Positions 10,661 to 23,282 of a stretch of DNA of 64,000 nucleotides are shown one piece after another (positions within the stretch are counted from its first letter, which is position 1; every line of letters begins with the position of its first letter). The position numbers were made by a program, and so were the translations under genes. Origin of the DNA: Cryptomeria japonica (Eukaryota > Streptophyta > Pinopsida > Cupressales > Cupressaceae); assembly GCF_030272615.1 (NCBI RefSeq), contig NC_081407.1:154641548-154705547 (forward strand), written 5' to 3'. The notes under the pieces were generated by a model that was given only the letters and a program-made list of their open reading frames with translations, had not been told where the DNA came from and ran no database searches.

Positions 10661-12217
10661 TTTTGTGTACTCTCCATGCATATTCTCAATATGTTCTTTT
10701 GGTTTAGTTTTTTCTACGCCTGGCACAATGTCATGATGCTATGGGTTCACAATTTTCAAGTATTGTACATTCCTATTGACTAAGGTATCACTTCTCTCCA
10801 TGGTGGCACCTGGTGTAAAAGTAAAATCATAAATTTTTTATATCTTATCACATGCACACATTCTCCAAGGACTGTGAGGGCATTCCTTTGACCCAACATA
10901 AGATGCATGTTCAATAGTTAGGTGATCATAGACAAATTAATACATTTAATCATAGGCATACTAAGTAATTTGTTTGATAACGTAATGAAAATTTAGAAAG
11001 AATAAAAGAAGCAGAACATGAAATTAAATCCAATTTTGATTAATTGTTATTTTTCATTACTAAGCATCCATGTTGTGATTGATAATATTAGAAAGATAGT
11101 CATAAAATTTGGAGAAATTGCCTAAGACAACCAAATGTAAAACTTAGAATGTATAGATGGATTACCAATTGTGATTCATAAATTGTTTTTAAGTTCAAAA
11201 TAATTAAGATTTTATAACATGTTATTGTTGATAGTTAAACCATTCTAAACTGATTATATACATTCAAAATATTACTTGCAAAGTAGGAAGACTTGCACAT
11301 GAGGAACAAATTAGGTCGAATGTCAACTTTTGTATATCAAAATGTATAATAATTATGTATGTACATATACAAAATCGGCATATATGTTGACTCAATAAAA
11401 TTTATACGAAAAGTGGCATAAAATCTATATAAAATGTGGCATACGCTATATAGATCCAAATACAAAATTTGGCATGTGTCATATAGATCTAAATATAATA
11501 TGTGGCATATGTCATATAGATCCAAAGTGATGCTATACATCTCTACAAAATTATAAACTATTGGTGGATCATCAAAATAGAGACTCTTCAAAGTACTCTG
11601 CACCTCTATAGATGATTGTTCAATAACAATACAAACCACAACTTAGATTCATTATATACTAGATCATTTATAATTGGACCAAATTAACATCAAAATAAAT
11701 ATGTATGTTGAATTATAATTTCTATAAAATTTAATTTTGATTACCTAATATGTCGTTCTTTTCCTCTAAAGACAATCCACATACAGTGCTCCCCTATGAC
11801 AATCAGGAGTCCTAGAATATACTATTGGCAAATGCTCCATGACAGTGGACCAACTTGAGTAAAAGACTATAACATGAACAAAATAAATTGATACAAATAA
11901 GGATATAATTTAACTAACAATGAAACTTAAACTAAACATATATCTAGATCTACTTCTATCTAAACATATCACAAATATAAAAATAAACACATAGCTCTTG
12001 TGTTGTGAAGTCAATTGTGTCGAAAGCATTCAACATTGATGTAAATTCAATTCGTTGTTGTATAAAAATGACAAGCATGAGACAATCAATCCATGCACAT
12101 TTATAATCATTTAATACAATTGAAAAGTAAACATCTAAATCGAATGCTACAATAAGTTATGTAAATTACATGTAAGCTCTTGAAACTAATAATTCAACAA
12201 AAGTTGTGTTTAATTAC
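10661..12217. other. Anonymous AT-rich DNA
   Basis: No gene is supported apart from possible further exons of the minus-strand relic below. A 39-nt minisatellite is listed separately. Confidence 0.4.
11425..11535. repeat. Minisatellite, 39-nt unit, ~3 copies
   Basis: Units begin GGCATACG (11432), GGCATGTG (11471) and GGCATATG (about 11506-11510), each followed by a TATAGATCYAAATA segment. The tandem structure makes the minus-strand frame encode a repeated LDLYD motif, which is an artefact of the repeat. Confidence 0.65.
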
Positions 12218-13550
12218 CTTTCCTTGGTCAGTAGTTGTGGTGTTCGAGGTAGAAAACGTGGCACCTCACCCACACTATGAGTTTCCTACAAGATCAAAAT
12301 GATATTGACATATATAAATTAATATATAGTTTATTTAATGACAGTTAAATGTAATATGCATATACAATATAAAATTTGTAAACATGCATGTGCAAAAAAC
12401 TAAACCATGTAACTCTCTAAACCAAAAAAAATGGTCAATATGGTGCCCTAATGGACCTATCTCAAATCATCCTTAGACATCAACTATTAAATCCCACATA
12501 AATATACATATTAGTACTAATATCTCTTATAAATATTAATTTATAATATAATTTAATATACTATGAAACTATAAGTTAAGTCTTACCATTGTTTCAACTC
12601 TGGTGCCCAATGACTCTCCAACACATGCTCTTGTCCCTGTTGTCTCATCTCCTACATGTGACATGTGATGGACCTTGTACTCGGTTGTGTCAATGGGAAG
12701 CTCAATAGAATTTCCAATATGTCCCAAACATGTGCACTTGCACATAGTGCAAGTATGTGGTACACAAATATGTGGAGATGATGAGGGTGCACCACCATCA
12801 AATGATTCACCTAGCATATCAAGGTCAACTGGTTGAGCAAACTGAGAACATTGGGTGATCAAATGGCAGCTTAGAGAGTGTATGGATGTGTTGCTCTATG
12901 AAGTTGCATTGGCAACAATGTATGGATGTTGTATAGGAGGTGGGAGAGAAATAGAAGGAGGGGGAACATATGGACCCTGTACCACTCAAATTGCCCCAGG
13001 TATCCTGAGCCATTCCTCCACCCACACCTTGGAAACTTCTCATGTCAAAATAGTTGACTTTTTTACCCAAGACAAGCTTGTCATATAGTTTCCTAAGGAA
13101 ATGATAGGGTACATCAAGATTGTTATTGGATGATTTATCAAAAACCATCCACCAACGATCCCAACAGTTATCTAATTTAACCTGATGTTGGCACCATTTA
13201 ATTGAATATTTGGGCTTCTACACATCAGAAATTTGTCTTGTTTTGGGATTCCTAAAAAGTGTGGCTAATTCAGCTTTAGAAATTTACAAGTCTTTAACTT
13301 GGTCATATGATAAGTCATCAACATATTGTTGCCTCATGGCATCTCACTACTATAATAAATGCACCATGCTGGGATGTGAGGGTTTCCATATTGGAAATGA
13401 TGGCATCTGAGCACTTTATTATTGGAGGTAAAAAAGGGTTCCTACGGTACAACTGGAAGATATCCTTCAATTGAGTCAAATTTGCACTAATCGGGTCTTG
13501 AATTGAAGGAGGGTTTTGTTGTGGGGGTTTGGTGGTGTAGGATGATTTGT
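12218..13550 (-). pseudogene. Decayed multi-exon gene, unrecognised
   Basis: Readable minus-strand pieces follow one another through frameshifts. They are a Pro-rich start near 13540, then NLTQLKDIFQLYRRNPFLPP (about 13430-13500), then LSYDQVKDL and WDRWWMVFDKSSNN (13110-13330), then KLYDKLVLGKKVNYFDM, and a Cys-rich stretch CVPHTCTMCKCTCLGH near 12730. A consensus donor (ATG|GTAAGA, exon end 12587) and an acceptor (TTGTAG|GAAAC, exon start 12285) define a 301 bp intron. The next exon, 12218-12285, continues in phase without a stop and ends at AAAG|GTAATT. At least two frameshifts (near 12840 and 13350) and stops break the frame, so it is not functional as read. It could be a host gene relic or a DNA-transposon transposase. 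I do not recognise the family. Confidence 0.4.
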
Positions 13551-14547
13551 TGGGGCAACTTTTTAATTTTCATCCATGGATAGACCTACTTGAAGTAGAA
13601 AAATTTTTAAAATAAGAATAAATTCAACTACAAACTATATTTTGTATTTAAAAACTTAATTTTTCATATAATACCAAAAATGAATGCAAAAACCAAAAAA
13701 AAGGTAAAAGGGGTATCATATCAACATACCTTGTTGAATATGGAAAGAAAAATTTGCTTGTTTGAAATGGATATCAGTTAGTTTTTATATCCATTATTTT
13801 TGCTCTCCTTCATTACCCAAAACACTATTAAGACTAATGAAAATGACCCTCTTGGGTCAGGTTTTAGTTTTTAATGTGTTGCGGGTAATGCAAATCCATT
13901 CTAAATGAATATTTGTTTAGAAGGATATATGTTGTGTGGTAGTTAATTTTTTTATTATGATAAATGTGCTATGTTGATATATAATATATTGTATATAATA
14001 TTATAATATTTTATATTCATTTTTTTAAATGCTCAACAAAATGGATATCTATTACTAACGGATATTTGTTTAGGTTTGGTTTTTACCATGGTACCATGTA
14101 CTTTCTCCCAACCCAAGTTAAAAGTCAAATTAGATTTCCACATTTTTAGGCAAAGGAAAAATGCTCACATCACCACTTTTTGGCTTACCATGATCCTACA
14201 CATACCCATTGGTGCATTTAGATGGCTAAAAATAACATAAGTGTTTAAGTGTGTTTAGAGTGCTAGATAAGGCATGCTCATTTTTTTCACTAGTGCATTT
14301 TGTGTGTTGTAGAAGTGCTTCTAGAATGCTCGATAGTTGATAAAGCCACATTTCATGTATAACTTATCATTGTAAATCCTAACCATTTATCATTAGGTCA
14401 TAAATCTAATGATGGATATCTTATGTGCTTTGTTTGCCTTAGAAGGCAACCATATATTATAAGGGCGTTATATTACGACTATGTAGTGTGTGATGTATTA
14501 TTAGAGTTTGGTAGTTGTTGAGTTACCTCTAGATCTCCATTGGTGAT
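13551..14547. other. Anonymous DNA, no gene seen
   Basis: AT-rich sequence with short low-complexity frames only. No element end or RNA gene was recognised. Confidence 0.5.
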
Positions 14548-17434
14548 GCTCCTGTGAGAAGCTTGCTCTGCAAGGATATTCAATCTATTGTTGATTTTTG
14601 AGTAATGTATTAGGGAATTTTTGGAGTGTGCGGTTTTTCTCCTTACATGGTTTTCCCCATGTGAATCTCTTTGTTGTGGTATCATGTCATTTATGTTTAT
14701 TTCTATTAAGTTTATTTAAATATTGTAAAAATTTGTAAAAGTTTTTGCAATACTCTCCTCTCAAGGTTAGTGTAGGAAGTTGTTCTACTACTTAACTTTC
14801 TTATAGAAGAGAAGTCTTAGAAGGTCAAGTAGCATCTTAATCAATTGGAGAGGTCACTTGCATTATTTTCGGCAAAGAAGGCCCAACCAATGAGGTAGGA
14901 GGTGTGAGTATAGTAGGCAATGCAGGATCGACTGCAGACATCCTTCCCCTCTTTGTTCTATGGGAAATAAAAGGAATAGGGACTACCATTGGAGGTTATG
15001 ATATAGGAGCCAAAGGTGAATGATGAGCTCAAGGTGAATGTCTACCCTTACCATACTGAGTAGGATAGGGGACATCGGCAAGGATTAGGAGCTCGAAGGG
15101 AGGGTAGGCCTTAGATATTGATAGCACAAGTGTCTTTCCTTTGTCTGTGTTAGGCACAAATGCAAGAATAAAAGACACCATTGGGGGTTGCATAGTCCTT
15201 AACATATAGGGAGGTCTACCTTGAGGAACAATTCTATCCTTAAACCCTAATGAATAAGGGGTATAAGACACAACCCACTACAATATAGGAGTAGAAATTG
15301 ATGTAGGAGGAGTTAAAGAAGAAGTAGGTTGAATTGACTTAGGTACCAACTCCTTTTAATACTTATAATAAACTTTGTACAATAAGCCTCCACAAGGGAG
15401 CATAAGATCCCAATCGGAGCAAGCCAAAAATGATCCAATTCAAAGCCTCCATGTGTCAATAGTGGATGGTATCTAGTATCCTAGACAACATGTATTGTAC
15501 CCTCATGAGGAAATTATAAACATTTATGAAAAAATGAGGGAACTGCATACATGGAAATCACCCAAGGGATGCCCAACTTGGCATGGAATAAATCTGACAA
15601 AAATAACAACAAAAGTACTCAATAGAGACTTGGGTCCCATGAGGGCTGTCAAGGTGGTGCAACCCAAAGCAAGAATAGATATCTCATCATGCATCCAAAT
15701 AGTGACAGAATACTCATCATATCTTTCTCTATGTAGACCATTAATATATAGAGCCTCTTTCATGATGACATTAACTCTACATTAAGGGTCAACCATCACA
15801 CATATAACAATGTGATCATTTATTTTCATGGGGATGTATAAAGGAGTAGGCTTGCCATAATAAGGAGCATCCAAAGATGTGAAGATATATCATAGGATTT
15901 CATCCTCTAGCTAGGGGGCAAGATTGGAGTGATAGCTACCATGTTGATATAAGGGCTACCACTCGATGTAGGATCTGATGATATGGAGATGAAGTTAGAC
16001 AAATGTGTTGGAAAGGGATTGGTATAAATCTAGATATCACTATTTGTCTTATCATCATTTTTTTAGATTTATGTTTTTTATCACTTATTTGAATAGAACC
16101 ACTGTCTACATGGTTCTGGACTATGTGTCACAGACACATACAATACTCAATGGCATGGCTAAGCATATAGTGATACTAATAGAAGTTGGAACCATCATGC
16201 CAATGAGGGTATGGTTTGTTTCCTTGCACAACACTGGATATCGTGGCCAGGCACATGGTGATACTAATAGAATTTAGAACATTCATACAAATGAGGTTAT
16301 GGTCTGTTATCAAGTAGTGGTCTAATTTCAAGAAGGATCACAAGATTATCATTTAAAATCTTTTGCATTATGCTTAGATGGGTATCAAATAATTTAGTGA
16401 AAACCTAATTTTGTTATACGCATGTCTAGATCAATCAGTTTCCTAAGGCACGGTGATAAGATTTGCCACAACTTTGTTCTTTCTATACCCCCTAAAGAAA
16501 ATGTACCTCGAAAGGCATAATTATGTAATAAATGAAGATGTAATGGATCAATGAAAGTAGTACAAAATGAAATATGCAACATTTTAACAAATAAGTTTGA
16601 CAAGTGCAACTAAATAATCAAGTAATAAGATGGAAGAAAGTAAAAAAATTAGATAGCAAGTAAATCAAAATATTTGCAAATGTAAGGAATGTCATTTTTG
16701 CCAAAAAAGGGATTCCATACTTCTAAGACAAATCAATGTAACATAAATACCTCAAAGTCCTTTAATAATGTATTGGAACAAGAATAGGCTCAACTATAAT
16801 TCTGAGTGGAGAGTTGAGCACTAATTTTTTGCTCCTTTGTTGCAAAAGAAATGAGATTATGAAGTGTGTGCTCATTGGGATCTAGGATTAATGGTAGAAA
16901 AATGATGAATTTGATAGTAAACAACATATATAGAAATAAAAATTAAAAAATTAAGTCAAATTTGGAACAAAGACACAAAGAGGAATGTGGATATAAAATT
17001 TGCTGTATAGGATGTTAAACGTAGGTGTTGGGAACCCTAGTCTAAAGGTGTTTGCAAGTAAAGAATATGTTCAATAATGCAATTAGGATGCCCTATAGCA
17101 TTGTATCCCACAGATGCAACCCAAAACAATAGGATAGGGTGCCTAGTGAATTAGTCCAAATTTTTTATCTATTTGAAGTTTGTCACAACCTGTAAGTATT
17201 TTCTGTACACTCCTCTAACTCTTTCACTATCAAACATAAACCTACATACACAAAAAATGGATAGAAAGAGTTGTGTTGCCAATTATAGGGGCTTACCTAG
17301 GTCAAACCTTGTGTTGGTGTTCCCACCTCTACAACAGCTATGATGACTGATAGAGTGCATGCCCTCACAAGCTTCGATAAAATCTGTGATGAAATGTTGT
17401 TCAAAATAATAATAAATTACCTAAGCTATGAAAC
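14548..17434 (-). mobile_element. Ty3/gypsy segment, tandem unit A (2.9 kb)
   Basis: First of two direct copies. Corresponding landmarks are offset by 2886-2891 nt: GCAATACTCTCCTCTCAAGG at about 14747 and 17638, and TTTGTTCTTTCTATACCCC at 16473 and 19359. The junction with unit B lies at about 17434, where the end of A (GAAACCCTCTT) abuts the start of B (TTGTGAGAAG). Minus-strand frames contain gypsy pol relics. No intact LTR pair was identified within the unit. Confidence 0.75.
15029..15870 (-). pseudogene. Ty3/gypsy protease-to-RT spacer relic, copy A
   Basis: The minus-strand frame 15524-15763 reads MKEALYINGLHRERYDE and then LGCTTLTALMGPKSLLSTF. It matches the C-terminal side of the retropepsin-like domain of plant gypsy elements. 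Further along (to about 15370) a frame-shifted reading recovers the pattern GGFELDHF and IGILCSL, known from the spacer before gypsy reverse transcriptase. The frame at 15029-15271 (AYPPFELLILADVPYPTQYG) continues the same degraded polyprotein. The upstream protease active-site region lies at about 15770-15870. Stops and frameshifts make it non-functional. The family call rests on the similarity to copy B, where the protease start is open. Confidence 0.6.
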
Positions 17435-18409
17435 CCTCTTATTGTGAGAAGATTGCTTTGCAAGGATATTGTAACTTGTTGTTGAAGTTTTAATAACATA
17501 TTGGGGAGTTTTAGGAGTGTGGGATTTTTCTCCTAATAGGGCTTTCCCCATGTAAATATCTATGTTGTGGTATGCTTGCCATCTATGTTTAATTATGTTA
17601 AGTGTATGTAACTATTTTAAATATCTGTAAAAGTTTTTGCAATACTCTCCTCTCAAGGTTAGTGTAGGAATTTGTTCTGCTACTCAAATCCCTTATAGAA
17701 GAGAATTCTTAGAAGGTCAAGTAGCATCCTAATCCATTGGAGAGGCCAGTTGCATCATTTTTGACAAAGAAGGCCCAACCAATGAGGTAGGAGGTGTTAG
17801 TATGGTAGGCAATGCAAGATCAACCGCATACATCCTTCCCTACTTTTCTCTAGGAGCAATCAAAGGAATAGGGGCTACCCTTAGAGGTTATGATATAGGA
17901 GCCAAAGGTGAATGATGAGCTCAAGGTTAATGCCTACCCTTACCATACTAAGTAGGATAGGGGACATCAGCAAGGATTAGGAGCTTGAAGGAAGGGTAGG
18001 CCTTAGATGTTGACAGCACAAATTCCTTTCATTTGTATGTGATAGGCACAAATGCAAGAATAGAAGAACATCAAGGGTTGCATAGTCCTTAATAGATAGG
18101 GAGGTCTACCCTAAGGAACAAGTCTATTCTTAGACCCTAATGAAGAAGGGGTAGAAGACATAGCCCACTACAATATAGGAGTAGAAATTGATGTAGGAGG
18201 AGGTAAAGAAGTAGTAGACTAAATTGACTTAGGCACCAACTCCTTTTAACACTTATAATAAGCTTTGTACAATAAGTCTCCACAAGGGAGCATAATCCCA
18301 ATCAGAGAAAGCCAAAAATGATCCAATGAAAAGCCCACGTGTCAATAGTGATTGGTATCCAGTATCCTAGACAACATGTATTGTACCCTCATGAGAAAAT
18401 TATGAACAT

Positions 18410-18760
18410 TTATGAACAAATGAGGGAATTGCATCCATGGCAATCACCCAAGGGATACCCAACTTGACATGGAATAAATCTGACAAAAATAACAACAAAA
18501 GTACTCAATATGAACTTGGGTCCCACAAGGACTGTCAAGGTGGTGCAACCCAAAGGAGGAATAGATAGCTCATCATGCATCCAAATAGTGGCACAACACT
18601 CATCATATCTTGATCTATGTAGACTAATAATAAATAGAGCCTCTTTCATGATGATATTAACTCTACATGAAGGGTCAACCATCACACCTATAACAGTGTG
18701 ATCATTTATTTTCATAGGGATGTATAAAGGAGCGGACTTGCCATAATAAGGAGCATCCAA
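18410..18760 (-). pseudogene. Ty3/gypsy retropepsin-like domain, copy B
   Basis: Open minus-strand frame of 116 residues. It starts with APLYIPMKINDHTVIGVMVD and PSCRVNIIMKEAL, then LHRSRYDE, then LGCTTLTVLVGPKFILSTF. This is the retropepsin-like fold of plant gypsy polyproteins, in which a strand ends in an aspartate followed by T/S-G. Here the catalytic triad position reads D-P-S (about residues 28-30), so the Gly is lost and activity is unlikely. In the polyprotein the domain would mature Gag and Pol. It is isolated between stops, and reverse transcriptase is not found downstream within the unit. It resembles copy A at 15524-15870, with scattered differences. Confidence 0.65.
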
Positions 18761-21106
18761 AGATGTGAAGATATATCATAGGATTTTGTCCTCTAGCTAG
18801 GGGGCAAGATCAAAGTGATAGCTACCATGTTGATATAAGGGCTACCACTCATTGTAGGATCTGATGGTACGGAGATGAAGTTAGACAAATGTGTTGGAAA
18901 GGGATTGCTATAAATCTAGAGTTCACTATTTGTCTTATCATTTTTTTTTAGATTTATGTTTCTGATCACTTACCAGAATAGTGCCACTGTCTATATGGTC
19001 CTGGACTATGTGTCACAAACACATACAACACTTAGTGTCATGGCTAAGGAAATAGTGATACTAATAGAAGTTGGAACCATCATACCAATGAGTGTATGGG
19101 TTGTTGTCGTGTACAACACTTGATGTCATGGCCAAGCACATGGTGATACTAATAAAATTTGGAACAATCATACAAATGAGGTTATGGTCTATTGTCAAGT
19201 AGTGGTCTAATTTCAAGAAGTGTCACAAGATTATCCTTTAAAATATCTTTCAATATGCTCAGACAAGAATCAAAAAATTTAGTGAAAACCTAATTTTGTT
19301 ATGACGCATGTCTAGATCTCTCAATTTTCTAAGGCACAATGATAATATTTGCCATAAATTTGTTCTTTCTATACCCCCTAAAGGGTGAACTCGCAATAAT
19401 GGTTCCCACTTTTTTGCCAACTTTGATACTGAGATGAACATTTTTAAAATAATCTTTACTTTCTAACACCTATAACTTCTAAACCATTAAGAATTTGAAG
19501 ATGATGTAAATTAGTTAGTGATTTGTAACATCTTGTTTGCAGATTCTAAATATATTTTTTTCAAACAAAATTTAAGAAAAATATTTTTTATTTTTCCATC
19601 TCCCTCGAAAAGTAGTTTTTTATAGCAAACAACATTTTTTAGAGTGATGCACCTCCCAAAACACATAAATTTTTTTCTATAAATGATAAAAACACAATTC
19701 TTTTGAATTTTGGTTTGTAACATCAATATCCAAGGCATGGAATTGGTTTGATAGTGATATGTTGAATATTTTTTCATTTTATTAAGTTTTGAAGTCTGAC
19801 TAATTATAATTTAGACATAGGTGTACATTTGAACACATAACTTGTTCTGTATATATCGAAATTCATTTTTTTATTTTTTGTTAGAAAGAAGACATCAATT
19901 CCTAGGGTATAGATATTTTTCATAATTTGTTTGAATTAGTTTACTATTTTTCCCAATGCGTTGAACAGAGAAGTTTATGTTCGCTGAAAAAATAATATTT
20001 CATAAAATTTTTAAAACAAGAATGATGTTAATAAACTCACAATGTAATAAAACTATAGTTGTTGTAAAGCTTGCTTCAAGTACTACCATTCTATATTTTT
20101 GGGTTTTCAAGATTATTTCATTTCAACCTTGAACTAGAGGTTTCAAGGCTATAATTTCTCAGAATTCTTAAGAGATTTGGGGAGAGATGCCTAGCAAGGG
20201 AGTTCGAATGAACACCCCTTCGAGCGAAGGGGGTTCAAACAAACCCCTCGCAATTCGTATGAACGTGGGTTCGAACAAACATGGAAGGCACAAACAATCA
20301 CAAAACCGTAAAAAAAAATTGATGCAAGAGCATACTTAGTTCATGGCTAGCTTGCATCAACCAAAAACATTTTCTTTTAGTGTGTTCTTGTTTTGCAGTT
20401 TCAGCATTTCTTTCTGCGTTTCTTTGCATTTTCTCACCGGATCTTGTGGAGCTAGATTTTGATTGGGACATGTTCATTTACCTTATCCTAAGTCTGCAAG
20501 ACGTTTGGATCTTTTCTGGAAAGTTCACTTCTGGAAATTGAGATAGTTTTCTGGCTTGGGACACCAAAACCGATTGGACCTATTTGCTATTGGCAAATCT
20601 TGCAAATCAATTTCGTAGCTTGCAGAGATTCAATTCATTATTTCCAACGTTCCTTGGCATGTGGCCAACCTTCCCTTGGGTATGCACTTCATTCTATGGA
20701 TTTTACAGAAGGATCTCTTTGGCAAAGGTCGACCTTGTTGTTTACACGTTACATCTTCTTCTTCACTATTTGTTTCATCTTGGGCCGACGTGGATCATTC
20801 TTGATCATATAAATCAATGTAATTGAGCATTAGAATTCAGTAGTTAGAACATAGAAGAATAATCTTAAGGTTAGGAGGTCCAGAGTTGGCTCGTCTTCTT
20901 GCTTCAGCACGCATGTTTTGTACTCAGGCCTGTGAGTCGAATCTTGAGAACCTGTATGTTGGCGATAGTTTGTAACTGACTTTCATGATATAATAAAGTT
21001 TATTTATGCATTGGCTCAATCACTTTGATTTGTTTCTGATGTGTAACTCTTGTTGCATGGTTCGGATTGTTCTCTTTCAGGACTCTCCTGACGTGACTGC
21101 ACCAAG

Positions 21107-21120
21107 TGGTATCAGATCGA
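21107..21120 (+). promoter_or_regulatory. Primer-binding site (initiator tRNA-Met type)
   Basis: TGGTATCAGATCGA follows CTGCACCAAG. The first ten bases match TGGTATCAGAGC, the complement of the 3' end of plant initiator tRNA-Met used by many LTR retrotransposons. It places the 5' LTR end at about 21100. Confidence 0.75.
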
Positions 21121-21214
21121 GTTTTCATTCAAGAGATTGTGGAGTCTTGTTCAATTTTATTATACGGTGGCAGATTGAGGATCCAGCCTACAGTTGCAGA
21201 GGACTGGCGTAAAG

Positions 21215-22345
21215 ATGGCTAGGAGGAATGCTAGAGGTGTTGGAGCACGTAGAAATGCAAACCCTGTTATGATGGAAATATTGAGAGGAATTGCAACCCG
21301 ATTAGAAGTTGTTGAAATAGCCCAGAGAAGAGGTCGGTATGTTGAAGATGTAAGTGATGATGAGGAAGAAGAAGTAGCTAGAGAACAAGTAGCAAATCCA
21401 TCAGCGAATGATCTGGATGAAGAAAGGCTTATAAGAGCATTGTTGGATTCGAATGTATTGTTGGATTTGAATGTATGTAAGGTTTATACTAGACCACACT
21501 TTACCCCACCGGATTATGATGGCAAGTTGGATTCGAATGAATTGTTGGATTGGATCATGGAAATGAAAAATATGCTTGCACTAAGTTGAAAGGTCATGCA
21601 TCATTTTGGTGGGTATATTTGCAGGTAGATAGATAGAAAAGAGGTAAAGAGAAGATCAAATCTTGGGAGTGGATGGTTAGTAAGTTGAAATCAAAGTTCA
21701 TGCCACTGATTATCAAGTGAATCTATTCCGGAAGCTACAGAATTTGAAGCAGAAGGAATCTAGTGTGAAGGAGTATACCAAAAAATTCTACAACTTGAAT
21801 ATCAGATCCAGACATACTAATGATGATATTGAACAAGTCGTTAGATATTTGAATGGGTTGTGGATGTCTATACAAGATAAACTCAATTTAATCAAGTTGC
21901 AGAGTGTTGAGGAAGCCTATCAATATGCATTGAAGGTAGAAGAAAAGTTGAACAAAAGACATGAGTAGAAGCAAAAAGGTAGAGGTGGAAGGTTTTTCGG
22001 AGGAATATTTCAAGGAGGAAGAAGTTATTCCAGAGGAAGGGGACCCTGTGCAGATCAGAGCAAAGACAAGGAAGTTAGCAGAGACGGAAGTTCATACCGG
22101 AAGGATGATAGAAATTTTTACCAGAGAAGAGAACCTGATGGATACTAGAATGAGGGTTATGGAAAGGAAGACAGGAGACAAGATAAAAGAGTGTTTAGAG
22201 GAACCTTCTTTAAGGCGGAGGAGAAGAGCATTGAGCTTTTGAATGTAAGAAGACTAAGAATACCGGAAGGACAACATTGGTGGAAGAAGACCATACCAGA
22301 TCAGCTAATAAATCGGAAGATGGAGAATTGTTGGTGATGCTCAAC
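21215..22345 (+). pseudogene. Ty3/gypsy Gag, frameshifted
   Basis: Starts at ATG 21215, 95 nt after the primer-binding site. It opens with a basic N-terminus (MARRNARGVGARRN) followed by an acidic stretch. The capsid-type retrotransposon gag domain follows: FTPPDYDGKLDSNELLDWI near 21505-21555, GHASFWW after a frameshift at about 21589, and LKQKESSVKEYTKKF and YLNGLWMSIQDKLNL at 21717-21900. After 21968 the frame shifts again. The zinc-knuckle region is reduced to AFECKKTKNTGR at about 22226, with its first Cys pair lost. This is the order expected for chromovirus-like gypsy Gag, which packages element RNA. At least three frameshifts and one stop make it dead. Pol is absent. Confidence 0.75.
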
Positions 22346-23282
22346 AAACACACCTCGAAAGGCATCATTATGTAATAAATGAAGACATAATGGATCAATG
22401 ATAGTAGTACAAAATAAAATATGCAACATTTTAACAAATGAGTTTGACATGTGCAATTCTAAATTATCAAGTAATAAGATGGAAGAAAGTATAAAAATTA
22501 GATAGCAAGTAAATCAAAATGTATGCAAATGTAAGGCATGTTATTTTTGCGAAAAAAGGGATTCCAGACCTCTAAAACAAATCAATGTAACATAAATACC
22601 TCAAAGTCCTTTAATAACATTGGAACATGAATAGACTCAACTATAATCCTGAGTGGAGAATTAAGCACTAAGTTTTTGTTGCAAAATAAATGAGATTGTA
22701 AAGTGTGTGTTGATTGATATCTAGGATTAATGGTAGAAAAATGATGAATTTGATAGTAAACAACATATATATAAATAATAATTAAAAAAGTAAGCCAAAT
22801 TTGGAACAAAGACACAAAGAGAGATGTCGATATAAAATTTGCAGCAGAGGATGTTAAACATAGGTGTTGGGCACCCTAGTCTAAAGATGTTTGCAACTAA
22901 AGAAGGTGATCAATAATGTAATCAAGACGCCCTAAAGCATTGTATCCCACGGATGCAACCCAAAGCAATAGGATAGGGTGTCTAGTGAATTAGTCCAAGA
23001 ATTTTTATCTATTTGAAGTTTGTCACAACCTGTAAGTATTTTCTCTACACTCCTCCAACTCTTTCACTATCAAATCTAAACCTACATACAGAAAAAATGG
23101 AGAGAAATATTTGTGTTGTCAAGTATAGGGGCTTACCTAGGTCAAACCCTATGTTGGTGTTCCCACCTCTACAACAACTATGATGATTGATAGAGTGCAT
23201 GCCCTCACAAGCTTAGGTAAAATCAGTGATGAAATATTGTTCAAACTAATAGTATTACCTAAGGTATATATGAAACTCTCTC

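Larger units (their letters stand above)
19384..22351 (+). mobile_element. Nested Ty3/gypsy insertion: LTR region plus gag
   Basis: Insertion inside unit B, defined by comparison with the uninterrupted unit A. It holds a long non-coding 5' part (19384-21100, probably containing the 5' LTR, start not fixed), a primer-binding site at 21107, and a broken gag at 21215-22345. It then ends abruptly, with no protease, reverse transcriptase or 3' LTR. Either it inserted truncated or an internal deletion removed the 3' half together with the 3' LTR. The segment 20165-20310 has four copies of a TTCGAAC/TTCAAAC-type phrase. Confidence 0.7.
17435..23282 (-). mobile_element. Ty3/gypsy segment, tandem unit B, split by insertion
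   Basis: Second copy of the 2.9 kb unit. Its left part, 17435-19383, matches 14548-16497. Its right part, 22352-23282, matches 16505-17434, starting at ACCTCGAAAGGCAT. The missing point corresponds to only seven bases of unit A (16498-16504), so a 2968 bp insertion at 19384-22351 splits it. Homology ends near 23282. Confidence 0.8.

Noticed and set aside
11337-11639. Repeat-containing minus-strand protein with LDLYD units
   Set aside because: The peptide repeat is only the translation of a 39-nt minisatellite.
20584-21212. Several small plus-strand frames upstream of gag
   Set aside because: They lie in the non-coding 5' LTR/leader of the nested gypsy insertion and end before the primer-binding site and gag start.
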